A DNA stretch of 64,000 nt from an uncultured Roseibium sp. (GTDB taxonomy: Bacteria; Pseudomonadota; Alphaproteobacteria; Rhizobiales; Stappiaceae): assembly GCF_963669205.1 (NCBI RefSeq), contig NZ_OY769915.1:4128001-4192000 (forward strand). Reading direction: 5' to 3'. A program made the translations under genes and the position numbers. Shown one piece after another: positions 17,111 through 27,329 of the stretch. Every line of letters begins with the position of its first letter. The first letter of the stretch is position 1. The notes below the pieces were generated by a model. The model searched no databases. It saw nothing but the letters and a program-made list of their open reading frames with translations, and was not told where the DNA came from.

Positions 17111-17512
17111 TCAGGACTTCGGCTCGGGCATCTCCACCGGACCGCCCTGCTTGACCCACTCGGAAAAGCCCTCGCGCAGATGCGCCGCGTCAAAGCCCAT
17201 GTCCTGCAGCGTTGCGACCGTCAGCGCCGACCGCCAACCGGAGGCGCAGTGGAAGACGAACCTCTTGTCCTCGCCGAACACATCCTTGAAATATGGGCTT
17301 TCCGGATCGACCCAGAATTCCACCATGCCTCTTGGCGCATGCACACTGCCGGGGATGAAGCCGGATCGTTGTCGTTCGCGCACGTCGCGAATGTCGACAA
17401 TCACGACGCCGGGATCGTCCATTGCGGCGATCAGATCCCGAACTTCGACTTCTTCAATGCGCGACCGCGCGTCCGCAACCATGCTCGCTGCACTTCTGGC
17501 AAGTTTTTTCAT
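17111..17512 (-). CDS. Single-domain rhodanese-like protein, 133 aa
   Basis: A single rhodanese domain: VIVDIRDVRERQRSGFIPGSVHAPRG in the first half and the active-site loop HCASGWRS with catalytic Cys about residue 89. Such proteins move sulfane sulfur to thiol acceptors such as cyanide or glutathione; the six-residue loop fits a sulfurtransferase rather than a Cdc25-like phosphatase (seven residues). No signal peptide, so cytoplasmic. It is divergent from the FAD oxidase gene, and the shared 118-bp promoter region contains AT-rich imperfect palindromes (17528-17550) suitable for the neighbouring IclR regulator. Confidence 0.88.
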   Translation of the reverse strand: MKKLARSAASMVADARSRIEEVEVRDLIAAMDDPGVVIVDIRDVRERQRSGFIPGSVHAPRGMVEFWVDPESPYFKDVFGEDKRFVFHCASGWRSALTVATLQDMGFDAAHLREGFSEWVKQGGPVEMPEPKS

Positions 17513-17630
17513 ATCGCACTCTGTTCCGATATATAAAACATAGATATCTTATATTGACACTCAGTGTGGTTGTTTGCAAGTAATCCGGAAGCCCTGAAAT
17601 TTCGAAGGCTGCAAAACGGAGGCTGTCGCT

Positions 17631-18905
17631 TTGACCCGGACGATGCCTGTTTCCCTTTGGGATGTTTCTGCTGAGGAGCCTGACCTCGAAGGTCAGTTGC
17701 CGGAAGGAGAAAGGTTCGACGTCGTGATCGTCGGCGGCGGCTTTACCGGTCTGTCGACCGCCCTTCACTGCAGCGAGGCGGGACTTTCGGCAGGTGTCAT
17801 CGAGGCCAATCATATCGGATTTGGCGGATCGGGCCGCAATGTGGGTCTTGTCAACGCCGGCATCTGGCTTCCTCCCGCGCAGGTCCGGGAAAAATTGGGC
17901 AGCACATATGGCCCGCGTTTCCTGCAACGGTTCAGCAATGGGCCGTCAATGGTGTTCGATCTGATCGAAAAATACCAGATCCGTTGCGAAGCGACACGCA
18001 ACGGAAACATCCACGCAGCTCATGCCCCCTCTGGTTTCCGGGATCTGGAAGCCAGGTGGAAGGAATGGAATTCCATGGGCGAACCGGTCGATCTGCTCGG
18101 CCGGGAGGAAATTTCGGATAAGATCGGAACCAGCGCCTTTCACGGCGGGCTGGTCGACCACCGCGCCGGCACAATCAATCCGATGGGATATTGCCGCGGC
18201 CTCGCCCGCGCCGCCAAGGCTGCGGGCGCTTCCATCAGCACGGGCGTCAAGGTGACATCCTTGCAGAAGTCGGCAGACGGCTGGGTGGTCCTCACCGACA
18301 GGGGGAGGATAAGTGCCAAGGCGGTTGTCCTCGGCACGAACGCCTATACCGACAGTCTCTGGCCCGGACTGAACAAGACCTACACGATGATCCATTACTT
18401 CCAACTGGCCACCGGACCGCTGGGAGAACAGGCTGCGCAGATTCTACCCGGCCGGCAGGGGCTCTGGGACACCGCGCCCGTCATGTTCTCACTGCGTCGC
18501 GATAACCAGAACCGCCTGATCATCGGATCCATGGGCAAGGTGCTTGGTGACACTTCCAGGGGTCTTTCTCAACGCTGGGCGAAAAAACAGCTTTCCCGTC
18601 TGTTTCCGGCTCTGGGCGACATTCGCTTTGTAGAAGCCTGGCACGGCCGGATTGCCATGACGCCGGATCATCTGCCGCGCATTCATGTACTCGACGACGG
18701 CCTCTATACGCCCATCGGCTACAACGGCCGCGGCATCACCACCGGAACGATCTTCGGACAGGGCATTGCGGGTCTTCTGACGGGCATGCAACCGGAAGAC
18801 CTGCCACTTCCGACCACAGACATGGCCGCAGTGACCAACACGCCGCTGATGTCTCGCTTTTACAATATCGCTTTCACGGCCAACCAGTTCATCAAGGGAT
18901 TCTGA
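17631..18905 (+). CDS. FAD-dependent amino acid/amine oxidoreductase (DadA/PuuB type), 424 aa
   Basis: The dinucleotide-binding motif VVIVGGGFTGLSTALH (residues ~30-45) and the DAO-fold C-terminus (VEAWHGRIAMTPDHLPRIHV, YNGRGITTGTIFGQ) place it in the glycine/D-amino acid oxidase superfamily, closest in pattern to gamma-glutamylputrescine oxidase-like enzymes. Expected chemistry is oxidation of a C-N bond to an imine. A RidA-family imine deaminase lies 201 bp downstream, which fits imine production. I chose the TTG at 17631 because AACGGAGG lies 8 bases upstream; ATG at 17643 is the alternative. The true substrate is unknown. Confidence 0.85.
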   Translation: MTRTMPVSLWDVSAEEPDLEGQLPEGERFDVVIVGGGFTGLSTALHCSEAGLSAGVIEANHIGFGGSGRNVGLVNAGIWLPPAQVREKLGSTYGPRFLQRFSNGPSMVFDLIEKYQIRCEATRNGNIHAAHAPSGFRDLEARWKEWNSMGEPVDLLGREEISDKIGTSAFHGGLVDHRAGTINPMGYCRGLARAAKAAGASISTGVKVTSLQKSADGWVVLTDRGRISAKAVVLGTNAYTDSLWPGLNKTYTMIHYFQLATGPLGEQAAQILPGRQGLWDTAPVMFSLRRDNQNRLIIGSMGKVLGDTSRGLSQRWAKKQLSRLFPALGDIRFVEAWHGRIAMTPDHLPRIHVLDDGLYTPIGYNGRGITTGTIFGQGIAGLLTGMQPEDLPLPTTDMAAVTNTPLMSRFYNIAFTANQFIKGF

Positions 18906-19106
18906 CTGGCATGAGCGGGTCCGATATTTGCGCAGGCGTGGAAAATGACGGCACGTTTGCCGACGCAGCGCCCGGGCATCCGGGCGGTACGAAGCAGAAG
19001 TGGCCAATCACAAGGACTTCAAGATGCCTGCAGCGATGGGCGACCCGGCCATTCTCGACGAGATATGCGGCCGGCTCTCAAGACGCGGAATTGGAAAGGG
19101 GACAGC
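18906..19106 (+). other. Gap between oxidase and ridA, possible gene remnant
   Basis: No full gene. In the frame ending at 19110, an open stretch from a GTG near 19000 reads ANHKDFKMPAAMGDPAILDE and stops in an ATGA overlap with ridA. It looks like the C-terminal tail of a lost protein or a short coupled peptide; there is not enough to name it. Confidence 0.3.
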
Positions 19107-19457
19107 ATGATTGAACGGCTTCATACCGGCAAACGCATGAGCAAGATCGTCAGGCACAACGGTGTTGCCTATCTGTGCGGCCAGGTCGGCACCGGCGAGA
19201 CCGTGGCAGACCAGACGCGAGACTGCCTGTCACGCATCGACGCGCTGCTCCTGGAAGCAGGCTCGGATCGTGAACACATTCTCCAGGCCATCGTCTGGCT
19301 CGCGGACATGGCCGACTTCGCGGAGATGAATGCCGTCTGGGACGACTGGGTCCCGGACGGTTTCGCCCCGGCACGCGCCTGCGGAGAGGCGCGTCTGGCG
19401 CGCGACGTGCTCAAGGTCGAGATTATCGTCACGGCCGCCATCAAGGAGGGATCATGA
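19107..19457 (+). CDS. RidA/YjgF-family protein (enamine/imine deaminase), 116 aa
   Basis: It has the RidA fold signature: an N-terminal VAYLCGQVG strand, QTRDCLSRIDALLLEAGSDREHILQAIVWL, then FAPARACGEARLARDVLKVEIIVTAA, where the Arg-Ala-Cys near residue 90 and the later Glu are the substrate-binding positions. RidA proteins hydrolyse reactive enamine/imine intermediates to keto acids and ammonia. GGAAAGGGGAC precedes the ATG at 19107; a longer in-frame start upstream is not conserved-looking. Following an FAD oxidase, its likely job is clearing the imine product. Confidence 0.88.
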   Translation: MIERLHTGKRMSKIVRHNGVAYLCGQVGTGETVADQTRDCLSRIDALLLEAGSDREHILQAIVWLADMADFAEMNAVWDDWVPDGFAPARACGEARLARDVLKVEIIVTAAIKEGS

Positions 19458-19630
19458 CTTGGACACGCCGGCTGCTACTTGATCGTTGACAGCTCACAAA
19501 GACATCTTGCGCAACATGAAAACCTTGTCGCTGATCCCCTCGTTCCGAATAGCGCCCCAACAATCCGCGCCCCCCGCACCCGGGGCGAGACTGATGCAAA
19601 CAACACGTTCATCGAAGACATTGAAAAATT

Positions 19631-19706
<76 letters not shown>

Positions 19707-20082
19707 ATCAAGGCCGGCCGCATTGGATGCGGCGCGTGCGGAGAGCGCGGTATATAGGACCGGGCTACCGCTTGCAACAGCCAGTGTGCCATTTTTCGTT
19801 CATTCGTGCCATGGCGTTTTTGAAGATGGGCCGAAGGCCTTGATCCGTCGGCTGGAATGGCCAATTGACGGCGGCTTTCGAGAAACATTCAAAAACATTG
19901 CGCATCTTTCACGCAATAATCGAATTTAAGGCTTGACCGGTGGGGGCCGTCTCACTAGTGTGCGCCGCGTCAAGGCCGGACGGTCTTGGCATATGTTCGA
20001 AAGCAGGAACGGAATTGCTTGCTTTCGAAGCTGTAACCAGTAAAGGTCTTCACGACCTGCAGTATCGAAGGACCGGGACGAC
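19707..20082 (+). promoter_or_regulatory. ilvBN promoter region
   Basis: A candidate sigma-70 promoter is TTGACC (19933-19938), a 16-17 base spacer, then CTAGTG (19955-19960). A start near 19967 would leave about 115 bases before the leader peptide, including a small hairpin GGTC-TTCAC-GACC (20045-20057). No protein gene is visible; the long minus-strand frame crossing here is a shadow of ilvB. Confidence 0.5.
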
Positions 20083-20139
20083 ATGATGATGTCGCTCATT
20101 CTAGTAGTGGTAGGAAAGCGCGCCTCCAGGGCGGGATAA
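20083..20139 (+). CDS. ilvBN attenuation leader peptide, 18 aa
   Basis: The peptide MMMSLILVVVGKRASRAG has GAAGGA 9 bases upstream of its ATG. Six of residues 5-10 are Leu, Ile, Leu, Val, Val, Val, the three end products of the pathway encoded just downstream. Ribosome stalling here when these charged tRNAs are scarce would favour an antiterminator over the terminator at 20171-20193. GCGCGCC (20118-20124) can pair with GGCGCGC (20158-20164), giving the alternative stem. Confidence 0.85.
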   Translation: MMMSLILVVVGKRASRAG

Positions 20140-20170
20140 GACCCGCTTGGACAGGATGGCGCGCGACCAA

Positions 20171-20193
20171 GGCTCCCCGAGGGGCCTTTTTTT
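20171..20193 (+). terminator. Intrinsic terminator (attenuator) before ilvB
   Basis: GGCTCC (20171-20176) and GGGGCC (20181-20186) form a 6-bp stem with one U-G pair around CCGA, followed by seven T residues. It lies 31 bases after the leader-peptide stop and 123 bases before ilvB, the standard attenuator position. Confidence 0.85.
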
Positions 20194-20315
20194 GTACCCG
20201 CCTCCTCATCGCGCTGCCCTCCTCCCGTATCTTCGATGCCGCAGGACGGAACACAGACAGAAATCGTGAATGAGCCATGGTCCGAAACCGGGCCGCGATA
20301 AGCAAGGAAGAGACA

Positions 20316-22091
<1,776 letters not shown>

Positions 22092-22117
22092 CGTCAGGCC
22101 AGAAGGACACTTTTAAA

Positions 22118-22690
22118 ATGAACGCACAGAATGTGGATGCGCCTTCCGCCTATTTCCTGGCCGAAGTCAGCAACGAAATCGAGACCCACACCCTATCGCT
22201 TCTCGTCGACAACGAACCGGGCGTGCTTGCCCGGGTGATCGGGTTGTTTTCCGGTCGCGGTTACAACATCGACAGCCTGACGGTGTCGGAGACCGAACAT
22301 GAACGGCACCTGTCGCGGATCACGATCGTGACCACGGGCACGCCGATGATCATCGAGCAGATCCGTCACCAGCTCGACCGGCTGGTGCCCGTTCACCGGG
22401 TGACCGACCTTACGGTGCGCGCACGCCGCGCCAGCCAGGACAAGCCGCTCGAGCGGGAACTTGCCCTCATCAAAGTGGCCGGAGACGGTGACAAGCGCCT
22501 CGAAGCACTCCGCCTCGGCGATGCCTTCCGGGCGACCGTCATCGATGCGACGACGGAACATTTCGTCTTTGAAATCACGGGGCGGACATCGAAGATCGAG
22601 CAGTTCATCGCGATCATGAAACCGCTCGGCCTTGTCGAGGTCTCCCGCACCGGTGTCGCCGCCGTCCAGCGCGGCCCCGAAGGCCTGTAA
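22118..22690 (+). CDS. ilvN: Acetolactate synthase, small regulatory subunit, 190 aa
   Basis: An N-terminal ACT domain (HTLSLLVDNEPGVLARVIGLFSG, residues ~28-100) binds valine for feedback inhibition. The C-terminal half (KPLERELALIKVAGDGDKR, then TDHFVFEITG-like) is the second ferredoxin-like domain of long-form IlvN/IlvH. It activates the catalytic subunit. It lies 26 bp after ilvB in the same attenuated transcript and is followed by a terminator at 22715. The symbol ilvH is also used for this form. Confidence 0.95.
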   Translation: MNAQNVDAPSAYFLAEVSNEIETHTLSLLVDNEPGVLARVIGLFSGRGYNIDSLTVSETEHERHLSRITIVTTGTPMIIEQIRHQLDRLVPVHRVTDLTVRARRASQDKPLERELALIKVAGDGDKRLEALRLGDAFRATVIDATTEHFVFEITGRTSKIEQFIAIMKPLGLVEVSRTGVAAVQRGPEGL

Positions 22691-22714
22691 GACCTGCCAG
22701 TTTCAAAAATTCCG

Positions 22715-22744
22715 GACCCGCCGCCACAAGGCAGCGGGTCTTTT
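22715..22744 (+). terminator. Intrinsic terminator after ilvN
   Basis: GACCCGC (22715-22721) pairs with GCGGGTC (22734-22740), followed by TTTT. It ends the ilvBN operon. Confidence 0.8.
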
Positions 22745-22774
22745 CGTTGCGATCCCGAAGCGCGCACTCTGTCC

Positions 22775-22970
22775 GGATTCCGGATCGGCGCGCAGTTCGC
22801 GCTGCGCTTGTCCGGAATGACGTTTGAGGCATGACATGAGCCTCACACTTGAGGGTCATCCCCGACTTGATCCGGGACCCAATCCACGTTGCCGCAACCG
22901 CGTGTCCGGGACGGCGACTGGAGGCTCGCACGCGACGGCGCTGTCCCGGACCTGATCCGGGACCGGGGAC
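22775..22970. repeat. REP-like palindromes between ilvN and nat
   Basis: Three CCGG-type palindromic units occur in series: one ending GCGCTTGTCCGGAATGACG (22804-22822), one GTCATCCCCGACTTGATCC with GGGACC (22855-22881), and one GTCCCGGACCTGATCCGGGAC (22942-22962). They are of the same kind as those in the arrays at 289-1015 and 3836-4840. No gene is supported between 22691 and 23066. Confidence 0.7.
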
Positions 22971-23066
22971 AGCCCTTTTGCCTCGCAGTCATTGCACCCT
23001 GCCCCTTTACCTTCGCCAGCCGGTTCCCTACATCGGTGAGGCCTTCTCACTTGCCCGGGTACCGTC

Positions 23067-23873
23067 ATGCCGTTTCACCTTGCAACCTACCTTGACCGCA
23101 TAGGACTTGAAGACTGCCCGGTGAATCTGGGCGGACTGAAGCAGCTGCAGACGGCCCAGATCAGCACAATTCCGTTTGAAAACGTTATGCCCTTCTCAGG
23201 ACAAGTGCCAGATCTCGACCCCTCAAGCCTTTGGCGGAAGCTCGTTCTCGAAAGATGCGGCGGCTATTGTTTCGAAGTGAACACCCTGCTTGGCGAGGCT
23301 CTCGATGCACTCGGTTTCACGAACCGGAGAGTGCTGGCGCGTGTGCGCATGGGCGAAGCACGGGGCGGAGCCAGAACGCACCTTGCCTTTGTCGTCCCGC
23401 TTGACGGCGACGAATGGCTTGTCGATGCCGGATTTGGCGGTCAGGCACCGGCAGAGCCCATGAAAATCTCGCTGGATGAAGAACAGCCGATCCGCGGCCA
23501 GATTTACCGCATCCGTTTTGAAGACCACTCCGGGGAACACGTCCTGGAAAGAAAGACGGATAGCGGCTGGTTTCCGCTCTACGGTTTCGACCGCGTCGAT
23601 GTTCGTGACGAGGATATAGCGGCAGCCAACTTCGTGTGTGCCCTCTCGCCGATGCAGTCCTTTGCCGGCAACCTGAAATTCTACCGCCTGACGGAGGCAG
23701 GTTTCGTTAGCTTTCTGAACGGGCGTGCCCGCTGCGTGGACGGCGGCGAAAGCCGCGAGTGGCAGATCCGGGAACAGCCGGAACTGAAACACTTCATGAA
23801 TACCGACCTGCGGCTCGGCTACGACGATGCTGCCATCGAGGCTGTTGCAAACAGGTTGAAGACACTGTTCTGA
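23067..23873 (+). CDS. nat: Arylamine N-acetyltransferase, 268 aa
   Basis: It transfers an acetyl group from acetyl-CoA to arylamines and hydrazines through a cysteine intermediate. The catalytic triad is complete: Cys68 in RCGGYCFEVN, His105 in ARTHLAFVV and Asp120 in WLVDAGFGG. The N-terminal helical bundle carries the family segment TIPFENV (residues ~34-40). Length matches typical bacterial NATs (about 275). No strong ribosome-binding site precedes the ATG and no operon partner is evident. Confidence 0.93.
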   Translation: MPFHLATYLDRIGLEDCPVNLGGLKQLQTAQISTIPFENVMPFSGQVPDLDPSSLWRKLVLERCGGYCFEVNTLLGEALDALGFTNRRVLARVRMGEARGGARTHLAFVVPLDGDEWLVDAGFGGQAPAEPMKISLDEEQPIRGQIYRIRFEDHSGEHVLERKTDSGWFPLYGFDRVDVRDEDIAAANFVCALSPMQSFAGNLKFYRLTEAGFVSFLNGRARCVDGGESREWQIREQPELKHFMNTDLRLGYDDAAIEAVANRLKTLF

Positions 23874-23992
23874 CCTCTTTTTGAACCGGAAGAAAGACGG
23901 CATATTTGTGCCTCGCAGGCAACAATGCAGCTACCGTGGCAAACAGTCTGTGCAGGATGGCCGAAACAGACAAATTCCCAGCCATTTCAGTC

Positions 23993-24014
23993 TCATTTAT
24001 GGGTCCGTACCCTA
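23993..24014. repeat. Solitary MITE end
   Basis: TCATTTATGGGTCCGTACCC followed by TA matches the right terminus of the element at 33292-33554 with one change. No matching left end is recognisable upstream, so this appears to be a decayed or partial copy, 92 bases before serA. Confidence 0.6.
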
Positions 24015-24105
24015 GACGCGACACGGATCAGCGCGTATACGACACCGGCGCTTCCCGCCGCCCAGGCGCTGCAAGCATCCCGATTTAAAAAAAGGCTTCA
24101 AGCCC

Positions 24106-25350
24106 ATGATCCACGGTCTGTCCCGGCCGAAAAACCAAATCCGCTGGCTATTGCTGGAGGGTATTTCGCCGACCGCCCGCGCAGTCCTCGAAAAGGCAGG
24201 CTACACCAATGTGGAAGTGCTGCCCGGCGCGCTGGAGAAAGATGCCCTCATCGACAAGCTGCAGGATGTTCAGATCCTTGGCATCCGTTCGCGCACACAG
24301 GTGACCGAACAGGTTCTGGAAGCTGCCAAGAGCCTTGTCGCGGTGGGCTGTTTTTCCGTCGGCACCAACCAGGTCGACCTTGCCGGAACGCTGAACCGGG
24401 GCATTCCGGTCTTCAATGCCCCCTTCTCCAATACGCGCTCGGTCGCGGAGCTGACGATTGCCGAAATCGTCATGCTGATGCGCGGCGTCTTTTCGAAATC
24501 GGCGGCCGCTCACGAGGGACGATGGCTGAAAAGTGCTGCCGGGTCCCACGAGATTCGCGGCAAGACCCTGGGCATTGTCGGCTATGGCAATATCGGCACC
24601 CAGCTGTCGAACCTGGCCGAAGCCATGGGCATGCGCGTCCTGTATTTCGACATGGTCGACAAGCTGCAGCACGGCAACGTGACACCGGCGGAAAGTCTGG
24701 ATGCCCTGCTGGCGCAGGCCGATGTCGTGTCACTGCACGTTCCCGACACGCCGGAAACCCGCAACATGTTCCGCACCGAGCAGATTGCCAAGATGAAAAA
24801 GGGCGCGTTTCTGATCAACAATGCGCGCGGCCAAGTCATCGATATCGACGCCCTGGCCGAAGCCCTCAGGACCGGCCACCTGGCAGGTGCCGCCATCGAC
24901 GTATTCCCGGTCGAACCTAAATCCAACAAGGACGAGTTTGTATCCCCCCTGCGCGGCATCGACAATGTCATCCTGACGCCCCATGTCGGCGGCTCCACCG
25001 AAGAAGCGCAAGCCCGGATCGGCGAAGAGGTGTCCAAGCGGCTCGTTGAATATTCGGATGTCGGCTCGACGATCGGCGCCGTCGCGTTCCCGCAGGTGCA
25101 ACTGCCAAAAGGGACAGACGCGACCCGCTTCATTCAGGTTCACCACAACGCCCCAGGTGCAATGCGCACGCTGAACGACCTGTTCACACGGCACGACCTG
25201 AACATCCACGCCCAGTTCATGCAGTCGCATCTCGATATCGGCTACGTGGTTCTGGATGTCGACAGCCCGGTCGCGGATCCGGTCCGCATCCTGGAAGAAA
25301 TCCGCGCCCTGCCGAACACGATCCGCGCAAGACTGCTCAACCGCGTGTGA
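24106..25350 (+). CDS. serA: D-3-phosphoglycerate dehydrogenase, 414 aa
   Basis: It oxidises 3-phosphoglycerate to 3-phosphohydroxypyruvate, the first step of serine synthesis. The NAD-binding motif is GIVGYGNIGTQ (about residue 158); the catalytic Arg lies in NNARGQVIDIDAL and the catalytic His in LTPHVGGSTEEAQ. The last ~75 residues (FIQVHHNAPGAMRTLNDLFTRHDLNIHAQF) form an ACT domain for serine feedback. At about 410 aa it is the E. coli-like short type rather than the long form with an inserted domain. It stands alone, without serC or serB nearby. Confidence 0.95.
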   Translation: MIHGLSRPKNQIRWLLLEGISPTARAVLEKAGYTNVEVLPGALEKDALIDKLQDVQILGIRSRTQVTEQVLEAAKSLVAVGCFSVGTNQVDLAGTLNRGIPVFNAPFSNTRSVAELTIAEIVMLMRGVFSKSAAAHEGRWLKSAAGSHEIRGKTLGIVGYGNIGTQLSNLAEAMGMRVLYFDMVDKLQHGNVTPAESLDALLAQADVVSLHVPDTPETRNMFRTEQIAKMKKGAFLINNARGQVIDIDALAEALRTGHLAGAAIDVFPVEPKSNKDEFVSPLRGIDNVILTPHVGGSTEEAQARIGEEVSKRLVEYSDVGSTIGAVAFPQVQLPKGTDATRFIQVHHNAPGAMRTLNDLFTRHDLNIHAQFMQSHLDIGYVVLDVDSPVADPVRILEEIRALPNTIRARLLNRV

Positions 25351-25453
25351 CGCCCGAATATCCGTGCAAAGGCTCCGGCCGTTACCGGAACTGAGCAGCA
25401 AAACTTACCGAAGTTTCATTTGCATCGCCTTTTCGCTCCCCCATCTGAGGGAT

Positions 25454-25500
25454 GGGGGACGGCCCCCAATTGCTTCCAATCACTCAATCGGGACGGCCCG
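25454..25500 (+). ncRNA. Guanidine-II riboswitch (mini-ykkC)
   Basis: Two short hairpins with identical ACGG loops: P1 is GGGGG-ACGG-CCCCC (25454-25467) and P2 is CGGG-ACGG-CCCG (25489-25500), joined by a 21-base linker. Two stem-loops with ACGR loops define the guanidine-II riboswitch. P2 ends four bases before the GGAG ribosome-binding site (25505-25508) of a guanidinium-exporter gene, so ligand binding probably frees the site. Loop sequence, spacing and downstream gene all agree. Confidence 0.93.
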
Positions 25501-25515
25501 CAATGGAGAATAGCC

Positions 25516-25827
25516 ATGGCATGGATATTCCTGTTCGCCGCCGGTCTTCTTGAAATTGTCTGGGCCTTTGCGATGAAGGAATCGCATGGTTTCACGCGCC
25601 TGGCCCCAACCCTCGTCATGCTGGCTGCGATGGTGGCCTCCTTCGGATTGCTGTCCCTTTCGATGCGTACGCTTCCCCTTGGTACCAGCTACATGATCTG
25701 GACCGGGATCGGCGCCGTCGGCGCTTTCGTGGTCGGGTTCTGGTTTCTGGGCGAGGCAGTCAGCCTTCAGCGTGCTGTCGCTGCCCTGCTGATCGTCGCA
25801 GGGATCGTGACGATGAAACTGGCCTGA
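25516..25827 (+). CDS. gdx: Guanidinium exporter of the SMR family, 103 aa
   Basis: A four-helix small multidrug resistance protein that works as a dual-topology dimer in the inner membrane. The Gdx/SugE subtype is shown by LLEIVWAFAMKESHGFTRL, where Glu13 is the guanidinium/proton site and the nearby Trp and KxSxG pattern separate it from EmrE-type drug pumps. It exports guanidinium in exchange for protons. The start at 25516 fits GGAG 7 bases upstream. The guanidine-II riboswitch immediately before it confirms the substrate assignment. Confidence 0.95.
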   Translation: MAWIFLFAAGLLEIVWAFAMKESHGFTRLAPTLVMLAAMVASFGLLSLSMRTLPLGTSYMIWTGIGAVGAFVVGFWFLGEAVSLQRAVAALLIVAGIVTMKLA

Positions 25828-25871
25828 AACGGCAATCAGCCCTTGCCGGCATCGGATCGTTCAGATGCCGG

Positions 25872-26312
25872 TCAGGCGTTCAAGCCGGCGGAACAGGCCC
25901 GGAACTCCTGCACGGCCGGGGCAGCTCCGGCCAGCGGCACGGCGACCGACCGGTCACCAAGAAGCGCCGTTGCAGTGTGATTGAATTCAAGTCCGTTCAG
26001 AACATTCCCGAAGCCCCTGTCCGTCACCGTCAGCGTCGCGCCTCCCCCGGAAAGAACATGCCGGTCGGTCGTGATGGTCAGTCCACGCGGCCCGTCGAAC
26101 CGCATCGCGAAAAGCGGCCCCTGCTGCCAGGCGCCCTTTGGGGTGATGGCAATTGCGTATTCGGAGATCGCGGGATCAAAGGTGACCCGCACGGACGCCG
26201 TGTCGCCATCGTGGATCAACTCGCATATTTGGCCCAGCCTGGCTTCCCAGGCGAAAGCCGACGACGTGGTTACGAGAAGAAGGACGAAGGCGCGCAGTGT
26301 TTGTTCGAGCAT
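25872..26312 (-). CDS. Exported protein of unknown function, 146 aa
   Basis: A signal peptide (MLEQTLRAFVLLLVTTSSAFA, residues 1-21) leads a mature beta-rich domain beginning WEARLGQICELIH. Two cysteines (QICELI and FRACSAG near the C-terminus) could form one disulfide. I place the start at the ATG ending at 26312 because it directly precedes the signal peptide; a 17-residue upstream extension is not typical. No family recognised. It is convergent with gdx and stands alone. Confidence 0.7.
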   Translation of the reverse strand: MLEQTLRAFVLLLVTTSSAFAWEARLGQICELIHDGDTASVRVTFDPAISEYAIAITPKGAWQQGPLFAMRFDGPRGLTITTDRHVLSGGGATLTVTDRGFGNVLNGLEFNHTATALLGDRSVAVPLAGAAPAVQEFRACSAGLNA

Positions 26313-26483
26313 GACTGTTGACCTAGCGCCGCGCGCTGGAAAGTCCAGAATTCGTATCTGCACGTTCCCGCGACCCCGCCGACGGCTGCAGCGACCACCG
26401 TTCTGTCATTTTGCCTTGGACATCCAGCCTGGATCGGACAACTCTGAACCACACAATCACCGGCAGCGTTACGGATTTGCAGG

Positions 26484-27293
26484 ATGCACAGTGAAGAATT
26501 TTTCGGAAATGACGATCAGCGGGCGGTTCTGAAACGCGGGCGCGGGATGGCCGAGTTGCTCGGGAAGGATCCGAGGTACAGCTACTATGGCCGCACGGTC
26601 GGGCTTGTGACACCACAGGATGGAGACATCGACAAGCTTGCCGCACTTGCAAAGGTTCAGGGCAACTCCAACTACGCTGCCGTTCCCCTTGCGGATACGG
26701 ATGCGGTCGAGACCGCGTTGCAGAAACGCGGGCTCGTTCCGATGCACTACGCAAAGTGGGAAGGCGCTTCACCCGTCTTGAGCGCCGCGCGGGATGTGCT
26801 GAACGCGTTTTCCCTGCCCGATGGTCTTCGTCTCGTGAAAGTCGATGCATCGACGTCTGGTCCTGTCATGGCGTCAATGGCCGAACTGGCACTCGGTTGC
26901 GGTGTTCTGCCGCCAAGTGGCGAGGTGCTGCGTGGTCTCCTGAGGCCTGCAATCTGCCTGATGGCGCTTGACCGGGAGGAGAAGGCCGTATCCTGCGCAG
27001 CGTCTTGCGCCTTCGCGCATGAAGATCATCTGACGCTTGCGCATCAGGCCTGGTGGGGAATGCTGGCAACGGACCCGGCGCATCGCGGCCGTCATCTTTC
27101 GCTGATCCTCGGGGCACATGCCGTTCTCGAAATGCACGAGAAACTCGGCTTCGGCAATTTCATGACCGGTGTGGAACCGGGCAATTCCCCGTCCGAGGCC
27201 GTCTGTGCCCGCATGGGTCTCGGCGCAGGGGAGTATGCGATCATCGGCTGCGCCGACCCTGAGGCCCTGAGCGGCGGCCGAATGACCAAGTAG
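26484..27293 (+). CDS. GNAT-family N-acetyltransferase, 269 aa
   Basis: The C-terminal third carries the acetyl-CoA-binding GNAT core: WWGMLATDPAHRGRHLSLILGAHAV (motif A variant of Q/RxxGxG/A), then GFGNFMTGVEPGNSPSEAVCARMGL, a typical GNAT beta6-alpha4 ending. The N-terminal ~140 residues (YSYYGRTVGLVTPQDGDIDKLAALAK) are a less conserved half of unknown role. The substrate cannot be inferred. It stands alone between divergent and convergent neighbours. Confidence 0.8.
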   Translation: MHSEEFFGNDDQRAVLKRGRGMAELLGKDPRYSYYGRTVGLVTPQDGDIDKLAALAKVQGNSNYAAVPLADTDAVETALQKRGLVPMHYAKWEGASPVLSAARDVLNAFSLPDGLRLVKVDASTSGPVMASMAELALGCGVLPPSGEVLRGLLRPAICLMALDREEKAVSCAASCAFAHEDHLTLAHQAWWGMLATDPAHRGRHLSLILGAHAVLEMHEKLGFGNFMTGVEPGNSPSEAVCARMGLGAGEYAIIGCADPEALSGGRMTK

Positions 27294-27329
27294 AGGTTCC
27301 GGAAGCCTGCAGCTCAATCGGCAGCGGTC

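Noticed and set aside
25454..25467. GGGGGAC at 25454 as another copy of the GTGTGGGGGAC leader
   Set aside because: It is the P1 stem and loop of the guanidine-II riboswitch and lacks the GTGT prefix and leader geometry.
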